DNA of 64,000 nt from Melitaea cinxia (taxonomy: Eukaryota; Arthropoda; Insecta; Lepidoptera; Nymphalidae): positions 6,692,001-6,756,000 of the forward strand of contig NC_059423.1 in NCBI RefSeq assembly GCF_905220565.1, read 5' to 3'. Each line of letters starts with the position of its first letter. The stretch's first letter is position 1. Shown one piece after another: positions 54,002 through 63,900 of the stretch. The notes under the pieces were generated by a model. The model saw only the letters and a program-made list of their open reading frames with translations. It had not been told where the DNA came from and made no database searches. A program made the position numbers and the translations under genes.

Positions 54002-55075
54002 GTAACAAAATTACGTCATTTATACATATTTAAATTAGTTGATACCATTTTTAAGATATTTAATCGCCTTTAGACATCACCAATTAAGCATGGGAGATTA
54101 AGTTCAAGCGTACATTTTATGAAATAGAGTGATGTATAAAAAGTACACTAGGTACGCTAGGATTTAACAATTTTTACCGTATTGTAGGAATACCTATTCA
54201 ATATATATATTTTATTATTAGTATAATAACACGACGACGCACCGCTGATAGTATGGACTTTGGATGCAACAACTTTTTAGAAAAAAAAAGGAAATAAACG
54301 TTGTATTTATTATGAATTAATATATAAACTATGTAGTGACCCCTATTAAAAGTATTTCTGATAAAAAAAAATATATCAATAATTCTATAATATAAAAATA
54401 AAATAAATATGAACAATACATACATTTAAAATACATACATACATATATTTGTTTGAAAATTTATTGTTACTATGTTTTTTTTCAATTAGAGAGATAGCTA
54501 TATTCGTTTTCCTCTAACTAAATTATCTTAAACTAAGGAAAAGTCACCGTGTGTGACATCAGTTTAAACAAATAAGTATTTAATGGATTCTTGTTACACC
54601 TTGTGTCAATGTAAAAAAAAAAATAATGAAATGCTATGTTTTTAAAAATAAAAAATAAATTTACAATCTTTATAAAAAACTTTTACTTAGCCTTGCATTT
54701 ATGTATTATTTGGATATGTATATCTTATTTTTTACTAAATTATTGTATATTAATATTAAAAGTAGTTTGTATAAAAAAAAAACTAAAAAACAAAAATATC
54801 TATTCAAGAAGGCTTGAAAGCACTTGAATCACTTTACACTTTACAATTGTATAATTGAAATAATCTTTAAAGAATAAATTATTTTTAATATAAAGCCACC
54901 ACCAGTTCATAATGTAGATTCTGGAGAGGATCTCAGCATGAAACTTAGTAGTTAATGAATACTGTCTATTGTTATAAATTCTGATATGTCTTGCAAGATA
55001 TACAGCGACATATCAACACATCTTTATTAATAATCCTACTACTAATATCATTGTATTAAGTATTATATTGGCTAA
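54002..55075. other. DES1 intron 1, AT-rich start
   Basis: No exon or repeat was recognised. Open frames here (54198-54425 reverse, 54636-54827 forward) are AT-rich noise. Confidence 0.5.
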
Positions 55076-55077
55076 TT

Positions 55078-55215
55078 ACTTCAACCTATCGCAGTCCACT
55101 GCTGGACATATGCTTCCCTAAGTTCGCACTAGACATTATAGCACGAACTCAGGTCACTCGAAGTTCCAAGGTGGTAGTGGAACTTTGTTATCCCTTAGTC
55201 ATCTCTTACGACTTT
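55078..55215 (-). repeat. RTE-tail SINE, short form, reverse
   Basis: Starts CTTCAACCTATCGCAGTCCAC. It lacks the central CAGCAGTTGGATGG segment and instead joins GAACTCAGGTCACTC to AAGTTCCAAGGTGGTAG. Confidence 0.65.
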
Positions 55216-55299
55216 CTATTTCAAAGTATCTCAAGACTCAAGCATTCTTGTGCTATTCCAAAAAACCCTGTATCAAAACTCTTTTGAGATCTTATTAGC

Positions 55300-55500
55300 C
55301 TTTCATTGTGGTTACGACAGTAAAGAATATAGCCACCCCCTATTCCTGTGGGTGTGGTAAGAGGCAACTAAGGGATAACAAAGCCCCACTACCACCTTGA
55401 AACTTAAGCTGACTGAGTGACCTGAGTTTGTGCCATAATGTCTAGTGCGAACTTGGAGAGGTTCATGTCCAGCAGTGGACTGCGACAGGTTGAAGTGAAG
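55300..55500 (+). repeat. RTE-tail SINE, short form, forward
   Basis: ACAGTAAAGAATATAGCCAC, GACTGAGTGACCTGAGTTTG and the tail CCAGCAGTGGACTGCGACAG. It has the same internal deletion as 55078-55215 and lies opposite it, 85 bases away. Confidence 0.65.
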
Positions 55501-55504
55501 TGAG

Positions 55505-55680
55505 TATATTGTGAGTGATAGCTCAAAATTACTTGTCACATCTCAATCAAATTTAAATGGGACCACATGACAGTCACCAGATTATATTTAAAAAAAAAAT
55601 TATCATATTGAATCACCTGTGAGATGTTATGAGGTAACATACATGAGACAAAAAATTACAGACATATTGAGAACCTTAAA
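55505..55680 (-). repeat. ACCGACTTC-family repeat, reverse
   Basis: AGCTCAAAATTACTTGTCAC, TCAAATTTAAATGGGACCAC, TGTGAGATGTTATGAGGTAA and a TTGAGAACCT end. Confidence 0.55.
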
Positions 55681-55835
55681 ATATATACAGATATATGTAA
55701 TGATAATTTTATCTTATATTTGCTAAATAATTGTGATAACAACAAGTTTACTTTGACCTTGTGGGTAATGTAAAGGACATACTAGGCTAGGCTACATATA
55801 ACTGAATCACTTGGAGGGACTTCAGATTATAAGTA

Positions 55836-55856
55836 GATATATATATATATATATGC
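55836..55856. repeat. (TA)n microsatellite
   Basis: Short TA run. Confidence 0.85.
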
Positions 55857-56059
55857 TAGGTTTGGTCATCTATTAATCACATTGGTGATATGTGGTGAGG
55901 TTTACGACTATTCCTTCCTCTGCCTATATCCAAAAATCACGTGTACTTTTTTGTGGCAAGTAAATTGAAGAATTTAATTCTAGAATTGATTTGATGTAAA
56001 GCTTTATAACAATAGGCAACTAGGGTTCATAACACGAGTTTCAAGATTTTTTTTAGTTC

Positions 56060-57310
56060 AAAGATGGCACACAAGCTTACGACCCTCTTGATGGTAAGCG
56101 GTTACTTCAACTGACTGTTTTGTTTAGTGTGTTTTACCTAATAAGTTTCTATTGGATGTACGAATTTTGATGATTTTTTTTTTGAATCAAAAGCTTTGCC
56201 AAAGACAAACACCAGTTTTCGATTAAAACAAGAATCATCAAAATCGGTACACTCAGTAAAAAGTTATGAGGCATAATACAACGTAGATGAACGAAAAAAT
56301 TGTAAAGTAAATACGCGTGAGATATAACTCGAAAAGTACTTGTCAGATCTCATCTAAATTTAAATAGGGCCGCACCGCCACCACCTTTCGGTTGAAAAGA
56401 ATCATCAGAATCGGTCGACCCAGTATACAGTTCTAAGGTAACATAAATAAAGTTATAGTCTAAATGAGAATGTCCTCCCTTTTTTTGAAGTTGGTAAAAA
56501 ACCATAAAATGAAAGAAACCTTTGTAACTAAGTACAATTTAAACATACACATACAAACACACAAACATAGTATAATAACACATAAATATTTTCATTATGA
56601 ATTTATTACTTGCGGTCACGTACAACTTCGCGCTAGTATTACGCCTTTTGTACATTCCTTTTTTTTTGTTATTATTATTATTATTTTTTCTCGCTTGTTT
56701 CTTTTTCTTTTATGTTACTTGTATTGTTTTTGGTTGTACAATAAAGTATATTTGTATTTTTTTTTTCTACTGGCCTACCCGCGTGGTTTCCGCACTTCGG
56801 CTATAATGTCAATTGCTTCTAAATGTCATAGCTCGATATTAATAACAAACAACTGTTATTTTAACCGACATAAAAAGGAGGATGTTTTTTTAATTGGATT
56901 GTATTTTTTGTGTTACCTAAAGCTTTAATTTTTACCCGACTGCCAAGGAAGGGTTATGTTTTTCGCGCGTATCTTGTATGTATGTATATTTGTATGTAAT
57001 ATTCTTTACTACCTCATATTTCCAGAACCACTGAACGGATTTACATAATTGAGGTATCGTTAGGTTCGTCTTAGCTGCCCAAGTGTTCTTAGATAGGTGA
57101 CATTAAAAAAAAATCAAACATGGCGGCTGCGCGAAGCCATTGTAGTTAATGAAAAAAAAATTTGTGATTCTTTTTTTAATCGAAAGTTAGTGCTTGTCAA
57201 GTCCAATTTGAATTAGAGCGACATCTGACGAATACTTTCCCAAACAATTCGTGTTTTAATTGACTATTTTGACACTAGCGAAGTTGTATTGCTTGTCTAT
57301 GTAAAAAAAT
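56060..57310. repeat. Cluster of nested ACCGACTTC and CAAGCGTAC remnants
   Basis: Pieces: 56060-56105 (ACACAAGCTTACGACC, TGATGGTAAGCGG); 56175-56300 reverse (AGAATCATCAAAATCGGTAC); 56320-56490 reverse (CAGATCTCATCTAAATTTAA, GAATGTCCTCCC); 56860-56920 forward (AACCGACATAAAAAGGAGG); 57165-57310 forward (TTAATCGAAAGTTAGTGCTT, TTGCTTGTCTATGTA). No gene. Confidence 0.5.
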
Positions 57311-57372
57311 TGTTAAAACAGTATTACGTGTTTCCAAATTACCTCCCACATACTTACAGTCTGTTGTTATCA

Positions 57373-57376
57373 ATAT
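57373..57376. repeat. LTR element target duplication, left (ATAT)
   Basis: ATAT directly left of the 5' LTR, repeated at 61845-61848. A 4-bp ATAT duplication is known for 17.6/297-type errantiviruses. Confidence 0.75.
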
Positions 57377-57645
57377 AGTTATGTTGGACCAAAGCATGAG
57401 AACAGTAGAAGTAAATGCTTAATCAGCGGAATAGGAATAACAAATGATTTCTCACGTTGTCTCATGCTTTGGGATCATATGTCTTGAGAAAGTATTATTA
57501 GAATTAAATCGGTGATTAATCCAGAGCATGTAATTCTGTTCGGACGTGTCCATTGTAATTTTAATTAATTTTTAATTAAATAGTTTTAGTTTAATTAATG
57601 TAATATTTTTTTAAAAAGCCCTTTCGCGCTCCCGTAAACTTGTCT
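57377..57645 (+). repeat. 5' LTR
   Basis: Begins AGTTATGTTGGACC and ends CCGTAAACTTGTCT. Same length and, by eye, same sequence as the 3' LTR at 61576-61844. Confidence 0.9.
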
Positions 57646-57663
57646 GGCGCAGCCGGTAGGATT
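57645..57663 (+). promoter_or_regulatory. Primer-binding site
   Basis: TGGCGCAGCCGGTAGGATT at the LTR end. TGGCGC starts are usual for tRNA-primed errantiviruses. A tRNA-Ser primer is likely from memory of the 17.6/297 group but was not checked. Confidence 0.65.
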
Positions 57664-57799
57664 GTTTCAAAATAATTACAGCCTTCGTTCTTAAGAATTC
57701 GTCTTCAAAATCAGCGAATAATTGGGCTTTCGAAGGTCTGTAAGAAACAATCCCGAACCAAATAAATAAGACAGTGATCGAGGAGTCCAGGAGCTGGCG

Positions 57800-57822
57800 A
57801 TGCTGGTGACCGGTTGGTGAGT
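57800..57822 (+). promoter_or_regulatory. Leader ATG and splice donor for env mRNA
   Basis: A short leader frame opens at ATG 57800 and reaches a strong donor (GTGAGT at 57817-57822) after 17 coding bases. Unspliced, the frame stops at 57818-57820. Confidence 0.55.
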
Positions 57823-58104
57823 AGAACTTTTCACCTTCCTTCTGTCTCTTGTTATTTTGGGATAAGACTTCTCCTATTATAACGTTTTCTGGTTTTCTTA
57901 TGTTTTTTTGTTGATAATTAATTTAAATATAAAAAAATATACTTGTGATAAAAAGAATTTGAATAAATTGTTTAATATATTAATTTAATATTTCAATTCA
58001 AAATCATTGAAATATTATTAACATAATTTGTGTGTAAAATTAATAATTTTAGTTATAAAACTTTTTATTATAAATAATTTTAATTTTTATTAATAAAAAA
58101 AAAA

Positions 58105-59943
58105 ATGGAACAAATAACTCTGATTCCAAACGAAATATTAAAATTAATCCCTCTTTTTGGTGGCGATAAACGTCAATTAAACTTATTTATAAGAAAATGT
58201 GAATATGTAATCAATAAATTTCAAGGCAGTGAGGAGCAAAATATCTATATTATGCATAGTATCACGAGTCGCTTAGTCGATGACGCTGCCGCGCTTATCA
58301 GTGAGCGTGAGGATATTGTTTCATGGAGTGAATTTAAAGATTTATTAATACAACATTTTGGAGATCCGCGAAGCGAAGAATGTATCGCAATAGAATTAGA
58401 AAATTTAAAAATAAAATCAGGAGAAAGTTACCTTGATTTTTGTAATAGAATTCAATCAGTGCGTTCTGTTTTATTATCTAAGGTTAATCAAATATTAAAC
58501 GAGGATATTAGGCAAAGTAAAATAGTCATTTACAATAATACATCCCTTAACGTTTTTCTTTATAATTTACCCGAAAATATGGTTAGAATAGTTAGATTAA
58601 AATCACCGACATCGTTAGAATCTGCGTTAAGTATTGTTTTAGAAGAATTAAACTTTTACGAACAGTATAATCAACGTAACGAATTTTCAAATTTATTAAA
58701 TTCAAAATTAAATTTTGCTACTAAACCTAATATACCTATGCCATTTAATTCATACAATCAACAACCTCAATATAAATTTGGAATACCTCAAGGAAATCAA
58801 AAGGCACATATGCCAATGCTTACAGGCTTTAGTCCAAATTTTTATCAATTTAAAGATGAAATTCCGAAAGAACCACAAATACCAACACCAAGAGTTAATC
58901 CTCAGTACGGACATCGTCCTGTACAACAATTAGGGTATCGTCCTTCATTTAATAATAATCATTATAAACCCCCGACACAATTTGGTTATAAGCATAATTT
59001 TAGAACAGACGGACAAGGACTAAATGACGTTTCAAGGAGAACGGTAACTAATAATAAACCGAGTTTCCCGATTAATAAAACATATATTCATGATTATAAC
59101 TACAACATGTATGACGTAACATACAATATAGAACAAATAGACGAGCTGACTGACGAAGGAAATTCTAGTGACTTTGATAATGATGAACAGGAAGAAAATT
59201 TTTCCATATGTATAAACTTAAATGCAATAGAGTCAGATGATAATACTTCTTTGTCAGTAAATGTTGATGATAGAGAATCTCAACTCCAAGAACACTTACG
59301 TGACGTGACAGAGACAGACACAATGTTAGAATTATTCCCAAAATGTAATACAGACGATTCTAGAACTTTGACTGGACCTGACTCGGAGGCGACAATATCA
59401 GCAAGTCCTAGAGATTTATCTGAAATCGAACCTCCAGATCATTCTGATTCTAGCACTAGTATTGAGACAGTCCACTCAAATGTAGAACGTGATTCTTTTA
59501 GTATTCCAATTTTACATGAAGCTATCAATACTAAGTCTAATCAGATATTAGTATTTTCGTGGCTTAAAAACGAAATTCAGGTTAAAGATTTAATAAGGTC
59601 AAAACAGAAAATCCTTGAAGTTTTCTTACCCTTAAATAATTTACAATTAATAAAACAATTCCTTAAAGAGTATATCCGGCCCAAAATTAAATATTTTATA
59701 TATTTTGAACACCAGGAACATAGGAAAGATTTTGCAAATATAATAGTTTCCTTATTTAAGAAAGGTACTATTAATATAAAAGAATGTATCAAACGTATAA
59801 TTAATCGTAATTTAGTGCCTGTAAAGATTAGAAAGCGGAGAACTAAGGTTCCATTAAAAAATATAAAACGACCTCCACAGGTTGTGTTTAATCGCCCTGG
59901 CGATGATGAAGGAGACCCAATCCCTTCAACTTCAAAAGATTGA
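58105..59943 (+). CDS. gag: Gag-type ORF fused to pol-derived remnants
   Basis: 612 residues from ATG 58105. Residues 1-200 are a capsid-like, helical retroelement Gag region (LIPLFGGDKRQLNLFIRKCE near the start, then a conserved WSEFKDLL block). Residues 215-340 are Pro/Asn/Gln/Tyr-rich, without CCHC knuckles, as in errantivirus Gag. Residues 345-470 are acidic. Residues 470-560 (ILVFSWLKNEI, KQKILEVFLPL, IKYFIYFEHQEH) resemble the linker between RNase H and integrase in errantivirus Pol. The end is basic and then acidic (PVKIRKRRTKVPL, PGDDEGDPIPS), like the end of Pol. I infer in-frame deletion of protease-RT-RNase H and of the integrase core. The whole frame is intact. Confidence 0.75.
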   Translation: MEQITLIPNEILKLIPLFGGDKRQLNLFIRKCEYVINKFQGSEEQNIYIMHSITSRLVDDAAALISEREDIVSWSEFKDLLIQHFGDPRSEECIAIELENLKIKSGESYLDFCNRIQSVRSVLLSKVNQILNEDIRQSKIVIYNNTSLNVFLYNLPENMVRIVRLKSPTSLESALSIVLEELNFYEQYNQRNEFSNLLNSKLNFATKPNIPMPFNSYNQQPQYKFGIPQGNQKAHMPMLTGFSPNFYQFKDEIPKEPQIPTPRVNPQYGHRPVQQLGYRPSFNNNHYKPPTQFGYKHNFRTDGQGLNDVSRRTVTNNKPSFPINKTYIHDYNYNMYDVTYNIEQIDELTDEGNSSDFDNDEQEENFSICINLNAIESDDNTSLSVNVDDRESQLQEHLRDVTETDTMLELFPKCNTDDSRTLTGPDSEATISASPRDLSEIEPPDHSDSSTSIETVHSNVERDSFSIPILHEAINTKSNQILVFSWLKNEIQVKDLIRSKQKILEVFLPLNNLQLIKQFLKEYIRPKIKYFIYFEHQEHRKDFANIIVSLFKKGTINIKECIKRIINRNLVPVKIRKRRTKVPLKNIKRPPQVVFNRPGDDEGDPIPSTSKD

Positions 59944-61621
59944 AGGTAACCCAGGCCTGTTACCTGTCAAACAAGGTCAGGCCTATAAACAAGAAAATAA
60001 GTGGTTAATTATAAAAGTATTAGATTTAAGTTCTATATTTGTCGATTTAGAGTTTAATATAAATAAGTATAATGATTTTAATAGAGTAATTAATATAGAT
60101 AAACCTTATATGTATGAATTTAGTAATATGAAAATGCAAGTAGAATATTTAAAAGATATAACTATAGAAAAGACAAAACAGATAGCACCAACAAAAAGAT
60201 TTCGAAGAGGTTTGCTTAATCCCGTAGGTTCTATTATAAAATCGATAACTGGTAACTTAGATCACGAAGACGCGCTTTACTATGATAACCTTATTAACAA
60301 ATTATATAACAAACAAAATTTAATCGATAATAAAATTACCCTGGTTTCCAAAATGTTGGATTATTCTATTAATAGTACAGAAATTTTATATAACAATTCT
60401 TTAATTATTAATGAACGTTTAAAACGCGTAGAAAGTATGTTGAAAGACATGGTGACAAAAGAAGAAAACTCAATATATTCCACTTATGTTTTGAGTATAT
60501 ATAATACGTTTATTAATAATTTCCGTTCAATATATATAACACTCAGTGAAATTGAGACAGCCTTAGCCTTTAGTAAAATTTCTGTGCTACATCAATCAAT
60601 AATTAATTCTACAGAATTGTTTTACATATTTTCTTCTATAGAAAAATATCATAGTTTATTGTATCCTGTAACAGAAAGTAATATAATTAAAATAGAGCGA
60701 ACATTGTCTGTTAAGGCGTATGTAAAAGGAAACCAGATAACATTTATAATAGAAGTTCCTCTTACAGATAATAATACGTATAATTATTATAAAATTTATC
60801 CATTGCCTATTTTTGATCAAATTAAAAACAAAACTTTCATTATTATTCCCGAATATCCCTTCCTTATGGTGAAAGGTTCGAAGTACTTGCCGGTCGCGTC
60901 TCCGTGTCAACATGTGTTCGGCGATAATCAGTACATATGCACTGAACATAATTTTATCCCTTACTCAACGATAACGTGTATGGAACAATTGATGCAGTTT
61001 CACAATGACTTAACTCAATGTCATAGACGAGTAGTTCATATCGAAGAAGTTAAAGCACAACGTCTTTCTTCTGCCCGTTGGATAATATATTCACGAAATA
61101 AGGAAGTAATGTCTTACAAATGTTGAAACGATATAACAAAAACATCTATGATGGGAACTTATCTCGTTCAAATAGATCCTGGCTGCGAGATTCTACTTAA
61201 TGATCTTCATTTATATTATCTTCAACACACATTGGAAAAATTTGAATACAAGGTGACACCTATTATTAATTTACCTCAGCCAAAGAAGGAAATCCCTATT
61301 CCTGTCGATCCGATTGATATTAAGGGAATTAATTTGGATGACATAAAGTATCTATCTGCGGCCTTAAAAATGAAAAGTTCAAGTGAAAGTGAAAGTGAAA
61401 TTAAATCAATAATAAAAGTTAACAGTGTCAGTGTAGGAACTCTAATTTTATATCTTATATTAATTACTATTTGTTTAATTTTAGTTATAAAAAGTGTTAA
61501 GAATAAAATTTTAAGCAAGGGTCGAAACCTTCAGAAGTCAAATTCTTCCGACGGTTTCGAACTTAAGGGGGGAAGAGTTATGTTGGACCAAAGCATGAGA
61601 ACAGTAGAAGTAAATGCTTAA
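59881..61621 (+). pseudogene. env: Env-type glycoprotein ORF, one in-frame TGA
   Basis: A fusion glycoprotein of the insect errantivirus/baculovirus F type, which would act at the membrane. The frame overlaps the gag ORF by 62 nt and is best entered by splicing at CAG 59878-59880. It has a furin-like site RFRR (residues 106-109, counting from 59882), directly followed by a GLLNPVG fusion-peptide-like start and a GNLD motif. A TGA at 61124-61126 interrupts the frame. The same frame resumes to 61621 and includes one membrane span (LILYLILITICLILVI, about 61430-61490) and a short tail. No ATG opens the frame near its start. The stop makes this copy defective unless read through. Confidence 0.75.
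61564..61575 (+). promoter_or_regulatory. Polypurine tract
   Basis: AAGGGGGGAAG directly before the 3' LTR, the expected plus-strand primer site. Confidence 0.8.
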
Positions 61622-61844
61622 TCAGCGGAATAGGAATAACAAATGATTTCTCACGTTGTCTCATGCTTTGGGATCATATGTCTTGAGAAAGTATTATTAG
61701 AATTAAATCGGTGATTAATCCAGAGCATGTAATTCTGTTCGGACGTGTCCATTGTAATTTTAATTAATTTTTAATTAAATAGTTTTAGTTTAATTAATGT
61801 AATATTTTTTTAAAAAGCCCTTTCGCGCTCCCGTAAACTTGTCT
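61576..61844 (+). repeat. 3' LTR
   Basis: 269 bp, no difference from the 5' LTR seen by eye. Followed by ATAT at 61845-61848. Confidence 0.9.
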
Positions 61845-62029
61845 ATATACACTAATAAAATAACATTTTGTATTTGATTGAGTGAGTCACTATTGCTGAA
61901 CGCGAAAAAAATTTAAATTAGGTAGAGGGTATGGTTCATGATTTCCTTAATTCAATTTATATGTCGCAGACTACTAGTTAATTCTGTATTAGAAATTATA
62001 AATTATATATATATTTTTTTAAATACAAC

Positions 62030-62295
62030 TAAATCGGCAAACAAGCGTACGGCTCTCTTGATGGCAAGTGACTACCGTAGCTTAAAGACGTCTGCAGCAC
62101 CAGAAGCATCTCAAGTGTTGCCGACCCTATCCCCAGTTCCCCCAGGAGCTTAGCACCTTGCTCACACAGGAACACAGCACTGCTTGAAAGAAGTATTATT
62201 TAGCTGTGATCTTCTGTAAGGTCGAGGTACTTCCCCAGTTGGGCCGCGCCAGATTTTGAGCGGGATATCTCCACCTGTGAGACCCCCAGAGGTGG
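62030..62295 (+). repeat. CAAGCGTAC-family repeat
   Basis: AAATCGGCAAACAAGCGTAC, CCGTAGCTTAAAGACGTCTG, CACACAGGAACACAGCACTG, ATTTAGCTGTGATCTTCTG and GTCGAGGTACTTCCCCAG. Confidence 0.7.
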
Positions 62296-62299
62296 GGAC

Positions 62300-62810
62300 C
62301 TCTAAAAGTTAGTTTATTTTATTTTTATTTTATTTTATTTATTCAGAAAAACTTACAGCTATACATAACAAATTAAAAATACAATTAAAAAACTAAAAGC
62401 CATTTATAAGTTTTTACAATTAACAACTAAAGAGTGCTGTACTAAATTAAGAGCTTGAGTAAAACAAAACTTAAACTTAGGATGGTTTGAGAACTTAGCT
62501 GGATCATTAAACTGCATAGACATTATTAACTATCGGAAGAGAAGTATAAAAACATTAGTTTATTAGTTACCTTTTTTTTCTGTTTTTTAACAACTAATCG
62601 CATAAATGTGACCGTCTGTCACAAGGACGGCCGGTTAAAAAAAATCTTGAAATTCCCGAGACGTTATTTATTGATTGGAAAATATAAAAACAAGAAACGA
62701 ATTGGCCGAGTTGGTCCAGTTGTTCTTCAGTTGCGCCTAGAAACACATTTTGCGGCCACTGTTCAGTTTTCATGAGCTATATATATTAGAGGTCGAGGTC
62801 GAGGTTATAT
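62300..62810. other. AT-rich stretch, no gene seen
   Basis: A TTTTA/TTTAT run at 62318-62340, then nothing recognised. Confidence 0.4.
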
Positions 62811-62816
62811 ATATAT

Positions 62817-62985
62817 TAGCTGTGCGCATCGCGGTTTCACCCGCATAGTTACCGATCCCGTGGGATTGTCGTCATAAAACATAGCCTAGTAACAACTCTG
62901 GATCTTCAGCTATAGTTTTTGCGTGAAACGATAGCACCCATCCTCATCATATTAGTAGGATAAGGTAGTCATAATGTTTTTTATT
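62817..62985 (-). repeat. Helitron 3'-end fragment, reverse
   Basis: TAGCTGTGCGCATCGCGG, TTTCACCCGCATAGTTACC, GATCCCGTGGGATTGTCG and TAAAACATAGCCTAGTAAC. Confidence 0.55.
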
Positions 62986-62989
62986 ACGA

Positions 62990-63464
62990 GAAGTTCGTCG
63001 TATTTCGGGAGCAAAATGGACGAAATTCTTCCCAATATCACTTTAAACTAGTCGGAATTGTTTATGGAAAAAAAACCTTTAAAATATTTTTAACGTAATA
63101 TTAGCAAAGAGGCTGTACAAAGTGTGCACAGAGATAAGTAAGCTTATTTTTTTAAATAATGAACATTATTTTTAAGAATATAAGGTGTAATTTTGCATGT
63201 GTTAATAATATTTTATAAATATTTTACACCTTGTTGTGAAGCGGTAAAAACTAGTTTAAATTAGGACCCATTGAAAGTGAGACGATTTGGACTGTTGTAA
63301 CTATTTAAATATTTCGTAAATGTGACAAAAGTATCATCCCTAAATTTGGAGGAATTTAACAAGATAACGGTTAAATCTCGTAAAGCCCCTAAATATATTT
63401 ACCTCAGAAATATTGAATTAATATTACGCTATATATTCTATAATATGTTAATATTAATACGTAA
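62990..63464. other. AT-rich stretch, no gene seen
   Basis: Nothing recognised. The open frame 63322-63573 runs into a known repeat and has no domain. Confidence 0.4.
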
Positions 63465-63543
63465 AGCAAAAACTTTTTACCCTTTTTTACGAAAACTGCG
63501 CGGACGGAGGAGTATGAAATTTCGCAGACTTACAGTTTATAAA
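63465..63543 (+). repeat. Repeat shared with 19880-19985
   Basis: AAAACTTTTTACCCTTTTTT, ACGAAAACTGCGCGGACGG, AGTATGAAATTTCGCAGAC and TTACAGTTTATAAAA. Confidence 0.5.
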
Positions 63544-63860
63544 ATTATAAAATATTTATTTAATCATTTCTGATTAACTAAATCAAAATACGAATTACTT
63601 GGTACTAAGTAAATTTATTTTTCGCTTTTTAGTTTCCTTTTTGAAGTCGGTTTTTTTTTGTTAAAAATTATTTTTAACGATTATTTTTTATTAATATAAT
63701 TATTATAAAATATTCATTTAATCATTTCTGATTAACTAAATCAAAATACGAATTACTGGGTATTAAGTAAATTTATTTTTCACTTTTTAGTTTCCTTTTT
63801 GAAGTCCGTTTTTTTTTGTTAAAAATTATTTTAACGATTAATTTTTATTAATATAATTAG
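63544..63860. repeat. 158-bp tandem duplication, two copies
   Basis: 63544-63701 and 63702-63860 are near-identical direct repeats (ATTATAAAATATT start, CATTTCTGATTAACTAAATC, TTTTTAGTTTCCTTTTTGAA). Differences are a few substitutions and a 1-base gap. Each unit ends with a GAAGTCGGT-like ACCGACTTC-family terminus. Confidence 0.8.
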
Positions 63861-63900
63861 CTGTGCCTGCGACTTCGTCCGCGTTTTGGGAATTTATTTA
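63860..63900 (-). repeat. Helitron 3' end, reverse
   Basis: TTAGCTGTGCCTGCGACTTC and GTCCGCGTTTTGGG, the hairpin end of the GCGGACGAAGTCGCGG type. The rest probably continues past the window. Confidence 0.55.

Larger units (their letters stand above)
57377..61844 (+). mobile_element. Errantivirus-like (Ty3/gypsy) LTR element lacking pol
   Basis: Complete insertion of 4,468 bp with 269-bp LTRs that I read as identical, flanked by ATAT on both sides. The inside has a primer-binding site after the 5' LTR, a gag-type ORF, an env-type ORF, and a purine tract before the 3' LTR. There is no reverse transcriptase YxDD, RNase H or integrase core. The 3.93-kb interior is well short of that of a full errantivirus. 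It sits in DES1 intron 1, in the same orientation. Identical LTRs mean recent insertion, so its enzymes must have come from another copy. Confidence 0.88.

Noticed and set aside
56464..56928. 154-codon ORF
   Set aside because: AT-rich, Phe/Leu-biased, spanning several repeat fragments.
60656..60949. Reverse-strand ORF
   Set aside because: Antisense shadow of the env frame.
63322..63573. 83-codon ORF
   Set aside because: Its second half is a repeat shared with 19880-19985, and its end enters the tandem duplication.
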